From: Marinobacter halodurans
GTDB taxonomy: Bacteria > Pseudomonadota > Gammaproteobacteria > Pseudomonadales > Oleiphilaceae
Assembly (NCBI RefSeq): GCF_004327985.1
Contig: NZ_SJDL01000005.1
Location: 1 to 64,000, forward strand
Length of the DNA: 64,000 bases
Direction of reading: 5' to 3'
Shown here: in pieces, positions 36,057 to 43,029 of the stretch
How positions within the stretch are numbered: the stretch's first letter is position 1
Layout of the letters: each line of letters starts with the position of its first letter
Translations under genes and position numbers: made by a program
Notes under the pieces: model-generated
Database searches by the model: none
Told to the model about the DNA's origin: nothing
What the model saw: only the letters and a program-made list of their open reading frames with translations

Positions 36057-37439
36057 ATGACGCCCGACCACAACGACCTCTGGTTCCTGCCGCTTGGCGG
36101 CACCGGCGAAATTGGCATGAACCTCAACCTCTACGGCCACGACGGCCAGTGGCTGATGGTGGATTGCGGGGTGACCTTTCCCCGGCCGGGGCGGGTGGTG
36201 GCGGACGGCACGGTGCACCAGCGCGGCGAACCGCCGGTGCAGATGGCCGATCCCGCCTTCATCGCCGACCGCCGGGACCGGCTCGCGGGCCTGATCATCA
36301 CCCACGCCCACGAGGACCACGTGGGCGCGGTGCCCTACCTGTGGCCGCTGTTGCAGTGCCCCGTCTACACCAGCCGCTTCACCGCCGAGATCCTGCGCCG
36401 CAAGCTGGCGGAATTCGACTTGCTGCACCGGGTGCCCATCCACGTGATGGACATGGAAGAGCGCCGCAGCATCGGCCCGTTCCAGGTGGAATGGCTGGCC
36501 CTGACCCATTCCATTCCCGATCCCAACGCCCTGATGATCCGCACCCCGGCGGGCAACATCTTCCACAGTGGCGACTGGAAGCTGGACGACGAGCCGCTGG
36601 TGGGCCACGGCTACGCGCCGGGCACCTTCCAGGCGCTGGCGGACGAAGGCGTGGCCGCCATGGTCTGCGACTCCACCAACGCCACCGTGGCCGGCCACTC
36701 CACCTCCGAATCCGTGCTGGAAAAAGGCCTGCTGGCCGCCACACAGGACGCGCCGGGCCGCGTCATCGTCGCGTGCTTCGGCAGCAACATCGCCCGCCTG
36801 CACACCCTCGCCAACGTCGCCCGCGCCACCGGCCGCTACATGGGCCTGCTGGGCCGCTCGCTGATCAACATGAGCGGCGCCGCCAAGGCCGCGGGCGTCT
36901 GGAACGCCGACGACCACCTCATCAACCCCGCCCACCTGGGCTACCTGCCCCGGGAGGAAGTGCTGGCCGTCGCCACCGGCAGCCAGGGCGAACCCCGCAC
37001 CGCCCTGCGCCGCATGGCCATGGGCACCCACCCCGACGTGGAGCTGGAACCCGGAGACCGCGTCATCTTCAGCGCCCGCGCGATTCCCGGCAACGAAGAG
37101 GCCATCGACGCCCTGATCGCCAGCCTCAAAGAGCAGGGCGTCGAAGTCATCACCGCCGAAGCCGCCGACCTCCCCATCCACGCCTCCGGCCACCCGGCCC
37201 AGGACGAACTGCGCGCCATGTACCAGTGGGTGCAGCCCGAAGTCGCCATCCCCGTCCACGGCGAAGCCGAACACATGGACGTCCACGCCAGCCTGGCGCG
37301 GGACTGCGGCGTGCCCAAATCCCTGCTGGGGCGCAATGGGGACCTGTTTATGATCCGGCCCGTGCCGGGGATGCGGCGGCAGGTGGCTGAGGTTGGAAGG
37401 TTGGGTTGGGAGAAAGGGGAGTTGGTGAGGGTGGTTTGA
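36057..37439 (+). CDS. RNase J-like metallo-beta-lactamase/beta-CASP ribonuclease
   Basis: A 460-residue nuclease. The metal site is HAHEDH at residues 83-88 (H83, H85, D87, H88), preceded by FLPLGGTGEIGMN. The beta-CASP insert contains VACFGSNIARLHTLANVA and TGSQGEPRTALRRMA, and the late HASGHPAQDEL and VHGEAEHM segments complete the site. RNase J has 5'-3' exo- and endonuclease activity on RNA. The protein is shorter than Bacillus RNase J (about 555), lacking most of the C-terminal domain. Gammaproteobacteria normally rely on RNase E, so this is an auxiliary enzyme, as known in scattered members of the class. Confidence 0.9.
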   Translation: MTPDHNDLWFLPLGGTGEIGMNLNLYGHDGQWLMVDCGVTFPRPGRVVADGTVHQRGEPPVQMADPAFIADRRDRLAGLIITHAHEDHVGAVPYLWPLLQCPVYTSRFTAEILRRKLAEFDLLHRVPIHVMDMEERRSIGPFQVEWLALTHSIPDPNALMIRTPAGNIFHSGDWKLDDEPLVGHGYAPGTFQALADEGVAAMVCDSTNATVAGHSTSESVLEKGLLAATQDAPGRVIVACFGSNIARLHTLANVARATGRYMGLLGRSLINMSGAAKAAGVWNADDHLINPAHLGYLPREEVLAVATGSQGEPRTALRRMAMGTHPDVELEPGDRVIFSARAIPGNEEAIDALIASLKEQGVEVITAEAADLPIHASGHPAQDELRAMYQWVQPEVAIPVHGEAEHMDVHASLARDCGVPKSLLGRNGDLFMIRPVPGMRRQVAEVGRLGWEKGELVRVV

Positions 37440-37680
37440 GTGACTACGGGATTGCAGGGATGGCGAATCCGGTGCTGTATTCACCCAGCCTGTTGTGCTG
37501 TACCTATACCGTTATATTGAAATCACAAAAAGAAGAATCCAAACGATTGCATGGCAAGGTCGCCACTCGCGGGCTAAGCTGCTGTTTGAAATGGAAAACT
37601 GATCGCGTCCTGATATGTGGAAGGGCGATATTATGAAGAATTCTCGTATATTCAATATTACGGAACGCGGTCTAATCACT
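37440..37680. other. AT-rich boundary segment before the cassette array
   Basis: Base composition drops sharply within about 50 bases of the end of the RNase J-like gene. The 241 bases hold no supported gene, no integrase fragment that I could recognise, and no clear cassette promoter. A GTTAAGT core immediately follows. It may be a relic of an attI region or of an earlier cassette. Confidence 0.4.
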
Positions 37681-37687
37681 GTTAAGT
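37681..37687 (+). other. Cassette left boundary, GTTRRRY core
   Basis: GTTAAGT matches the integron core site GTTRRRY exactly and lies 12 bases before the start of the first cassette gene, where every other cassette in this array also has its core. No attC left half lies upstream, so it could be the attI crossover point or a secondary insertion site. Confidence 0.5.
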
Positions 37688-37698
37688 GTCTAAATTGA

Positions 37699-37959
37699 AT
37701 GAAAAATTGGTTGGCCTATTTTGCAGGAATGTTCCCCGTCATAGCTGTGCTTTCAGTTTTTTCGGGCAATCCCTATCTTTCAATTCTATTGATCGGTTTG
37801 GCTTGTATTGTGGCAATTCCGGTTTCCTACATTGCCATAAGAAATCTGGCCAAAGGGGTGGATCTAAGGTGGTCTGTCATCAGTTTGCTATGTTCATCAA
37901 CGGCGGCAATGTTTGGTTTGCTGGGAGCCCTGGTCCTACTCGGTGCTATGACCACTTAA
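37699..37959 (+). CDS. Cassette 1: small three-helix membrane protein
   Basis: An 86-residue hydrophobic protein with three predicted membrane helices (about 5-22, 27-48 and 60-83) and a short basic loop. I do not recognise the family. Its TAA stop lies inside the left core of the following attC, a normal cassette layout. Expression would depend on an upstream promoter, since the core-to-start gap is only 11 bases. A longer overlapping frame from 37686 is not supported. Confidence 0.65.
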   Translation: MKNWLAYFAGMFPVIAVLSVFSGNPYLSILLIGLACIVAIPVSYIAIRNLAKGVDLRWSVISLLCSSTAAMFGLLGALVLLGAMTT

Positions 37960-38014
37960 CAAGTCGCGTAAGGCGGACGTCCCTGACGGGCCGCCGCTTC
38001 GCTCAGCGTTATGC
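37954..38014 (+). repeat. attC site 1
   Basis: The left core ACTTAAC (37954-37960) matches RYYYAAC exactly and the right core is GTTATGC (38008-38014), the Vibrio-repeat type. The 61 bases between and including them form a GC-rich imperfect hairpin (GGCGGACGTCCC and the opposing GGGCCGCCGCTT) as in compact attC sites. Confidence 0.85.
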
Positions 38015-38031
38015 GGAAGTAGAGATCGGAA

Positions 38032-38538
38032 ATGAGAAGAGAGATTAACTCTGAGGAGCTAGGCTTTTTCTACAGAGCTACAGGTGAGGCAATCTGGCAA
38101 CTGCAATATGTCGAAGATGCTCTCTGTAAGTTCTACATTATCGTCTGCATTCACTTTGGTTGCGATGGCATCACAAGAGAAAATGCAGAGATGAACCAGA
38201 AGCAAATCGGTCGGAAAACGTTAGGCCAGCTTATTGGATTACTTGAGCGAACCGAGCGCGTCCAAAGCTCAATGCTTTCCGATCTCAAGGAATTCAACTC
38301 GTTAAGAAAATGGATTGTTCACAATTCGATGAGGGAGAACGGACAGGATTTGTACACCGATCATGGCCGGGACGAATTTGCCAAAAAATTACTAGTTTTC
38401 AGTGAAATGGCGAGATCGATTCATAATGGTATTTCGGATAGCTTGATGCACCTGGTCACAACGGCAGGACACGCAACCGAAGAGCAAATCATGCGAATGG
38501 CGAACTCGGAGATAGACAGGTTGAAGGGAAAAGCATAA
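38032..38538 (+). CDS. Cassette 2: helical protein with HEPN-like R-x4-H motif
   Basis: A 168-residue, mostly helical cytosolic protein without a signal peptide. FNSLRKWIVHNSM (about residues 88-100) contains R92-x4-H97 at the end of a helix, the pattern of HEPN-domain RNases (R-x4-6-H), though the residue after Arg is Lys rather than the usual Asn or Asp. The family is not recognised. HEPN proteins are often toxins or defence effectors, but activity is inference. The start follows attC site 1 by 17 bases, and the stop lies in attC site 2. Confidence 0.65.
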   Translation: MRREINSEELGFFYRATGEAIWQLQYVEDALCKFYIIVCIHFGCDGITRENAEMNQKQIGRKTLGQLIGLLERTERVQSSMLSDLKEFNSLRKWIVHNSMRENGQDLYTDHGRDEFAKKLLVFSEMARSIHNGISDSLMHLVTTAGHATEEQIMRMANSEIDRLKGKA

Positions 38539-38610
38539 CCAGCCGCTGTTGTCGGACAATTTTTCCACCGCTGCGCGGCTCCAAAATTGCCGCAAAGCTC
38601 CGCGTTAGAT
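38533..38610 (+). repeat. attC site 2
   Basis: The left core GCATAAC (38533-38539) and right core GTTAGAT (38604-38610, a perfect GTTRRRY) bound 78 bases. Inside, GGACAATTTTT faces CAAAATTGCC, giving the internal arms of a foldable attC. It carries the stop of cassette 2. Confidence 0.85.
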
Positions 38611-38628
38611 TTTTCGCAGGAATGCTGG

Positions 38629-39627
38629 ATGAAGCATTGGACAGAGCCCAACGGGATATTCCTGATTCAAATTCCAACAGAGTGGCAATACCTCAACCCT
38701 GTTGTGGAAGGCGAAGAGGAAAAGTCCCCATACAGCTTTCAGCCCTATGAAAGCGCTAAAGGGTGTTTTCAGATTAGCTGTTACCCACTAGAGGAAATAG
38801 CACCTAAACTTGCAGATGAGTATCCAATGGGTGTGCCAGAGCTTAGATGGCGACCTTCCAGGATGGATGATTCAGAGTTCTGTGTTCACATGTTTTATGG
38901 GGCTTCAGCAGATAAGGCTTTAATCGGTAAATATATCCATGATGCAAGCCTTGATAACGATGAACAAATAAATGATGAACTTCGCTTAGTTGATAAAATT
39001 TTAAAATCGGTGGTTATTGTCCCTCCCGGAGACCGAAAACTCGCCTCTGACATGGAAAAGTTTGATCGATTCCAAGGAGCATTGGCAGCATCGTACGACC
39101 TTCTGGATAATGCGATAGAATCAGATTCATTTGTGGAAGTGATTGCCGTTTCTGCCAATCAGATTGATGCATTTCTAAGATTGAGCATCGTCATCGCCAT
39201 CCAACTGGAGAATCAGACGGACGAGGTCCCGATAAAATATCTTTTCCAAGCAGAAGATGAACGAGGCTTGATGGAGCGAAAAATATATGATGACGCTCTT
39301 AAATATAATGTCATTAAAGACGATGACCACAAAGAGCTGAATTCGTTGTATAAGTTAAGAAATCGCGTGATACACAGGTATATTATATCTAACATAAAGA
39401 CCCGCGACTTGCCTAGGATTGCACTCAGATATATTGAAGCATGCGAGAAAGTGCGTTTAATACTAAGAGATCTTGAGAACAAACAAAAGGATTGTCAGTA
39501 TGGCGTCTACGGCAAAAAATTCCTAAAGTTTTCCGAGCCTGATGATGAAGCAATAAAGCGGCTCTTTGCTGATGTAAACGATAAGCACCTTATTCGTAAG
39601 TTCGTGAGGAAGGTCACGAATGATTGA
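38629..39627 (+). CDS. Cassette 3: two-part protein with C-terminal HEPN-like domain
   Basis: A 332-residue protein. The N-terminal half (about 1-135) is beta-rich with several Trp and Tyr and resembles no domain I can name. The C-terminal half (about 140-320) is helical and contains YKLRNRVIHRYI, giving R244-N-x3-H249, the classic RN-x3-H form of the HEPN R-x4-6-H motif. This is stronger than in cassette 2. At about 1 kb it is long for a cassette gene. The start at 38629 has AGGAA upstream and lies 18 bases after the core. Codon use is A/T-rich, unlike the flanking chromosome. Confidence 0.72.
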   Translation: MKHWTEPNGIFLIQIPTEWQYLNPVVEGEEEKSPYSFQPYESAKGCFQISCYPLEEIAPKLADEYPMGVPELRWRPSRMDDSEFCVHMFYGASADKALIGKYIHDASLDNDEQINDELRLVDKILKSVVIVPPGDRKLASDMEKFDRFQGALAASYDLLDNAIESDSFVEVIAVSANQIDAFLRLSIVIAIQLENQTDEVPIKYLFQAEDERGLMERKIYDDALKYNVIKDDDHKELNSLYKLRNRVIHRYIISNIKTRDLPRIALRYIEACEKVRLILRDLENKQKDCQYGVYGKKFLKFSEPDDEAIKRLFADVNDKHLIRKFVRKVTND

Positions 39628-39683
39628 ATCTAACAAATGCAGGCAAGGGACGCTCCTGACGTCGCGCCCCTGCTGCTGGCGTT
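39628..39683 (+). repeat. attC site 3, interrupted at its right core
   Basis: The left core ATCTAAC (39628-39634) matches RYYYAAC. The hairpin arms AGGGACGC and GCGCCCCT follow. The right end reads GGCGTT and then runs straight into the inserted element. Joining 39680 to 39850 restores GGC-GTTATAC, a normal right core, so the site is split between 39683 and 39850. Confidence 0.75.
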
Positions 39684-39849
39684 GAGGCTGTAGAAAAAGG
39701 TCAGAAGACTTTTTTGACCCGAAATTGGTCAAGAAACAAACTAAAAATAGCGCCTATTCTTAAAATCTGGGGCACTCAACATCGAAATACACCCAGATTA
39801 TACGTAGGAGCGCCATCTTAAAAAGGGGCGAGGGTTTTCCTACAGCCTC
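39684..39849. mobile_element. MITE-like 166-bp element inserted in an attC core
   Basis: The ends GAGGCTGTAGAAAA and the inverse of TTTTCCTACAGCCTC match for ten bases, then again with one mismatch, forming terminal inverted repeats. The flanks on both sides are GTT, a probable 3-bp target duplication. The inside is AT-rich, has no reading frame and contains a weaker inner palindrome (AATCTGG and CCAGATT). It looks like a non-autonomous transposon derivative; its parent IS is not recognised. Confidence 0.65.
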
Positions 39850-39872
39850 GTTATACTCGTGTTGGATGAAAT

Positions 39873-40289
39873 ATGTATTTCAGGGATATCTCTATTAGCT
39901 TTTTGAATTACTTTGGTCGCCATGATCCCCAAAAATATAAGCTTAGGGAGATCAACGCGGTTTTAGGCAAGGTGGAGGAGTCCTTTTTGTCTTATCTTCC
40001 CAAAAAAACTTGGATAGCCGATCTCAAAAAGCTGAACATTATATTCGGTCCTAAAGATCCGAGAGAAAAGGAGTATTGGGCCAGCGATGGTATAGGGTGC
40101 CACAGTTTGGGAGACGTTTTTACCCCGGATGAATTTCTTGCCATGAGTGAGGCAGAGCAGTATGTCTGGGGGATCAATGTGATTAAAAGCGAGCTTCTTC
40201 AGTTGGTCGAAAGCGAGGTGACTCAGGAGGCCATTAAAAAAGCTGTTAGGGAAGCTATCCAAAGTGGCTATACGATCAAGAAGGCATAA
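39873..40289 (+). CDS. Cassette 4: hypothetical cytosolic protein
   Basis: A 138-residue protein of unknown family with mixed charged helices and aromatic residues; a Trp/Gly-containing central part (WASDGIGCHSLGDVF) is followed by two amphipathic helices. There is no signal peptide or membrane segment. It starts 17 bases after the restored GTTATAC core, and its stop lies in attC site 4, so it is a complete cassette whose upstream core was split by the MITE-like insertion. Confidence 0.65.
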   Translation: MYFRDISISFLNYFGRHDPQKYKLREINAVLGKVEESFLSYLPKKTWIADLKKLNIIFGPKDPREKEYWASDGIGCHSLGDVFTPDEFLAMSEAEQYVWGINVIKSELLQLVESEVTQEAIKKAVREAIQSGYTIKKA

Positions 40290-40367
40290 CCAGTTGATGC
40301 AGTTCGTTCCGGGCCTTTAGCCCTCTACCGTACGCACTGAAGTGCGCCGCTGATCAAAGCGTTATGC
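40284..40367 (+). repeat. attC site 4
   Basis: The left core GCATAAC (40284-40290) and right core GTTATGC (40361-40367) are exact complements and bound 84 bases containing further self-complementary blocks (TGATGCAG, CGCTGATCA-like arms). The stop of cassette 4 is in the left core. Confidence 0.85.
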
Positions 40368-40385
40368 ATGAATGAAGATTGAAGA

Positions 40386-40838
40386 ATGAGACCCAACAAT
40401 AAGAAGCCTTTGTACCGGAAGGTAAACACCAAAGCGCGCGGTGTTCATCATCTTCACGGGGGTGATTATAAGAACTCGCGAAACCGCGAATCTGGCGTTG
40501 GGATGCGAAAAGGCATTCAGCGCGGGCTCGATTACACTCCACTATTCAAGTTCTTATTGTCCAAAGTGGGATACCCTTGGAATGAGATTCATAGTGAAGC
40601 TGTTTCGCGATTAGACAAGGAAGAGCCCATCTATTGGCTTGTAGCCAAAGACTATGAATCCGCCAACGAGTTGATCCGCATTGGTGAAAGTTCATACTTC
40701 AGCGGCCTCTACGTCGATGGGGACGGGATTTTACGGGTTGTTAACCCAGATATAGATGAAAATACATTAGAGCCTCTGTGCAAATGCTGCACTCATACGT
40801 TCAATGGTGTGCTTTTTACCCGGAAGTACGGAGAATGA
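40386..40838 (+). CDS. Cassette 5: conserved-looking hypothetical protein with CxCC motif
   Basis: A 150-residue protein with a basic N-terminus (KPLYRKVNTKARGVHH, then GGDYKNSRN) and a compact C-terminal part with GESSYFSGLYVD and a Cys cluster (CKCCTHTFNGV) that may bind a metal. I recall similar proteins as uncharacterised families in several phyla but cannot name one. It starts 18 bases after attC site 4. No complete attC follows: the TGA is directly followed by a GTTGAGC core, so its own attC seems deleted and this is the right end of the array. Confidence 0.7.
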   Translation: MRPNNKKPLYRKVNTKARGVHHLHGGDYKNSRNRESGVGMRKGIQRGLDYTPLFKFLLSKVGYPWNEIHSEAVSRLDKEEPIYWLVAKDYESANELIRIGESSYFSGLYVDGDGILRVVNPDIDENTLEPLCKCCTHTFNGVLFTRKYGE

Positions 40839-40845
40839 GTTGAGC
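40839..40845 (+). other. Isolated GTTRRRY core at the array's right boundary
   Basis: GTTGAGC matches GTTRRRY exactly and immediately follows the stop of cassette 5. Composition changes back to high GC right after it. It may be the remnant of the last attC or the host side of a secondary-site insertion. Confidence 0.4.
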
Positions 40846-41312
40846 TTGGCTACCGATCCGGTGTTGAAAGCCTGTCCCCCACGCTCAAAAGGAAGGACTG
40901 GGGATTCTCGATTCAGGATGGTGAGCTGACTGTTCTGGAGGATTCCGATCCACTGACGGACGGTGAGCGCGACAGGATAACGGATTCACTCAAACGTGCC
41001 GGCGTTGAGTTTTCGGCGCAGTCCGTCGCGGACGCGGTTATCGAGATGATTGATCTGGGCCGCGGGCCGAACGGGCTCAGTCGCAGCATCGGCCGTTTCG
41101 ACGTGAATCAATCGAACTTTGCCGACGTTGTGGATCTGCGATCATTCATGGCGGATTACCAGCCCGGCGGCAAGTACGCCAGGGGATTGGTCGACCCATA
41201 CGATATTGAAGGCCGATATTTTGGGGCCGGTACCGGCATTATGGATCAGGTGGTCGATAAAGCCGAGGAGCGGTTTATCTACCCCGGGAGCCAGGAGACT
41301 GCGCAACCGTAA
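40846..41312 (+). pseudogene. C-terminal tail of an unidentified host gene
   Basis: After the cassette 5 stop, the same frame stays open for about 155 codons to 41312 with high-GC, protein-like composition (for example LTDGERDRITDSLKRAGVEF and ADYQPGGKYARGLVDPYD), but there is no start codon with a ribosome site near its beginning; the first ATG is at 41046. It reads like the C-terminus of a larger secreted or toxin-type protein whose 5' part is missing. The family is not recognised. I think the cassette array replaced or displaced its front. Confidence 0.5.
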
Positions 41313-41412
41313 TCGCCATAAGCATGCCTGGTTGGAGAAGACGCTTTCTGGTAGGTTTTCTTGCCTGGCATGGAGCTAGTATTGACGTGAAAATGGCTAA
41401 ATGGAGATCGCC

Positions 41413-41733
41413 ATGGATATTTACGACAGGGAATATATATCGTCTCTTATCAACTATTTCTGGGGAGAAGGTACTGCGTCTCCTCATTCCGTGAACAACC
41501 GGGTTGCGCAAGTTGCATACAAAGCACTTGAAGAAGCGCAAAGTTGCTCTGCTTCTATGGATCTTGTGCCTAGACCGAGTGGAGTCAGACCCGGCATTTC
41601 GTACATCGTTAAGCAGCTTGCCAAAATAGGGAAAAGGATCAGTTCTGGCGATACGTCTATTTATTATGTTTGCAAGGTTCAAATAATCGCAACATACAAG
41701 GCAAAGATCGTCATGGCACTAAAAGGAATTTAA
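41413..41733 (+). CDS. Small hypothetical protein, possible immunity-type gene
   Basis: A 106-residue protein, largely helical, without signal peptide. ATG 41413 is preferred over 41401 because GGAG lies six bases before it. The family is unknown. A small A/T-rich gene directly after the tail of a large high-GC gene is the usual position of an immunity gene for a polymorphic toxin, but nothing in the protein itself proves this. The next gene begins two bases after the stop. Confidence 0.5.
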   Translation: MDIYDREYISSLINYFWGEGTASPHSVNNRVAQVAYKALEEAQSCSASMDLVPRPSGVRPGISYIVKQLAKIGKRISSGDTSIYYVCKVQIIATYKAKIVMALKGI

Positions 41734-41734
41734 T

Positions 41735-42232
41735 ATGCTGCGGTTGGTGACGCTGTTGTTCGTTTTCTTTCTTTCTTTGTCTGCGTGCGCGCAGCCACGA
41801 ATAAAGCTCGTATATTCAGATCTGACCTTTTCTTTGCCTGGTAACATCTCAGCGATGGGTGATGCTGGCGGCGAGCAAAACATTCTGATAGTTCGGTATG
41901 GTGATGTTAAAGGGCAAAATTTTATTGCTTTTTCTGACATGACAAACGATTCCTCCTTGGATTATGGCTGCCCTGCAGCTGTATTCTTTCGCGGTGTGTT
42001 TTCCGACTCTGTGGATGAGGCCTGTAATAAAGAAAGTTTGGATATAATGCGCCAGGTTTTTGTTGAAGGGAAAGATGTAGCGAACTGGTCAACAAAGGGT
42101 TATGAAATAAAATACTCGAAAGACCATAATAAAATATTTGCTTTTATTATTGGTGGGAGCGGTAAGTTGGTGAAAATAGACTCAGACTTTATAAGTAAAG
42201 ACTCGCTCAAACGAATGCTTGGAAATATGTGA
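41735..42232 (+). CDS. Putative lipoprotein, unknown function
   Basis: A 165-residue precursor. The N-terminus (MLRLVTLLFVFFLSLSAC) is a lipoprotein signal with lipobox LSAC. The mature part of about 147 residues is beta-rich with three more Cys and no known motif. AAAAGGA precedes the start by about nine bases and the gene is nearly contiguous with the one upstream, so they form a pair. A/T-rich composition suggests acquisition. Confidence 0.65.
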   Translation: MLRLVTLLFVFFLSLSACAQPRIKLVYSDLTFSLPGNISAMGDAGGEQNILIVRYGDVKGQNFIAFSDMTNDSSLDYGCPAAVFFRGVFSDSVDEACNKESLDIMRQVFVEGKDVANWSTKGYEIKYSKDHNKIFAFIIGGSGKLVKIDSDFISKDSLKRMLGNM

Positions 42233-42292
42233 TGTTCTTTTAATGGTGGATGCGGTGCGGGTATAGAGTTCTGTCTTCGTCGTATTAATGAC

Positions 42293-42322
42293 TCAGGTCT
42301 TGATAGGAAATGCAAGACCTGA
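42293..42322 (+). promoter_or_regulatory. Stem-loop in the leader of the next gene
   Basis: Ten-base perfect arms TCAGGTCTTG and CAAGACCTGA enclose a 10-base loop. It lies about 60 bases after one gene and 35 bases before the next start. There is no T run, so a terminator is not certain. Confidence 0.5.
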
Positions 42323-42356
42323 ATGAGCTCCACAGGAAAAGTAAAAAGGAGTTTCT

Positions 42357-42917
42357 TTGAAGCTTTTGAGCACCGTGGGGGCAATTGTTGGCATCGTTGC
42401 TGGCATAGTAACGGTTTGGGGTTACCTGAATGATCCACTGGCGCCTAACCCTGTGGACAATCGTCTGGTTGGAACATGGTCTTCCAAATATAGTTATCCG
42501 ACTTCGATGGGAAGGAATGAGGTCGACTCGATATCCACTCTTTTTAGAAATGGGAAGTATAACGTCACTGGTGAGCAAACGTTCGTTATCGGAAACGACG
42601 GCACTGACCTGAAGGCCACCTACGAGCTGAGTGGTGCGGGAACGTGGTCATCGGAGTCAGATAACCTTTACATGACTCTGGGGTCTTTGAAAACTTCACT
42701 CACCAGCGTCACGACAGATAGAGAAACGATACCTGCGCAGAAGATTCCTCGAAGGATACGCGGGAATTTCACGAAACCTGAGAATTACCTGGCAGATGGG
42801 ACGACACAGCAATATCGCATTATGTCTGTCAATGGAGATGAAGTTTTACTGCGTACCGCAAACTCAGCGGGAAAGGCGTTTGAGATATCGATGCATAGGC
42901 AGGGTATGAACCCGTGA
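42357..42917 (+). CDS. Membrane-anchored lipocalin-like hypothetical protein
   Basis: A 186-residue protein with one N-terminal hydrophobic helix (about 5-24) that could be an uncleaved anchor. The exported part begins NRLVGTWSSKYSY, followed by LFRNGKYNVTGE, the pattern of small lipocalin-like beta-barrel domains. The start codon is TTG at 42357 with AAAAAGGA six bases upstream; no ATG fits as well. Function unknown. It is the last gene of the A/T-rich island before the convergent patatin gene. Confidence 0.65.
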   Translation: MKLLSTVGAIVGIVAGIVTVWGYLNDPLAPNPVDNRLVGTWSSKYSYPTSMGRNEVDSISTLFRNGKYNVTGEQTFVIGNDGTDLKATYELSGAGTWSSESDNLYMTLGSLKTSLTSVTTDRETIPAQKIPRRIRGNFTKPENYLADGTTQQYRIMSVNGDEVLLRTANSAGKAFEISMHRQGMNP

Positions 42918-43029
42918 AATGAAAGAACCACCGTTGAGTTTTGTTATATGGCGCTTGTCATAAGCTTGTTTTAGACGGGGAACGGTGGAGGAAAGCTTTT
43001 TTGCTGAGCTGCGGGCGCTGGTTTTAGCG

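Larger units (their letters stand above)
37681..40845 (+). mobile_element. Integrase-less gene cassette array (CALIN-like) of five cassettes
   Basis: Five short genes, all on the plus strand, are separated by imperfect palindromes bounded by RYYYAAC-like and GTTRRRY-like cores, the hallmark of integron attC sites. Gene stops lie in or at the attC left core and the next gene starts about 18-25 bases after the right core. GC is clearly lower than in flanking genes and differs between cassettes. No integron integrase is present in the window, so the array is a cluster of attC sites lacking an integrase. Confidence 0.85.

Noticed and set aside
42928-42988. CCACCGTT/AACGGTGG inverted repeat as another MITE or attC
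   Set aside because: Eight-base arms only, no target duplication, no RYYYAAC core in the right place and no cassette downstream.
37440-43000. Integron integrase, transposase or phage integrase in the accessory island
   Set aside because: All frames were checked by eye; none shows tyrosine recombinase or DDE motifs.
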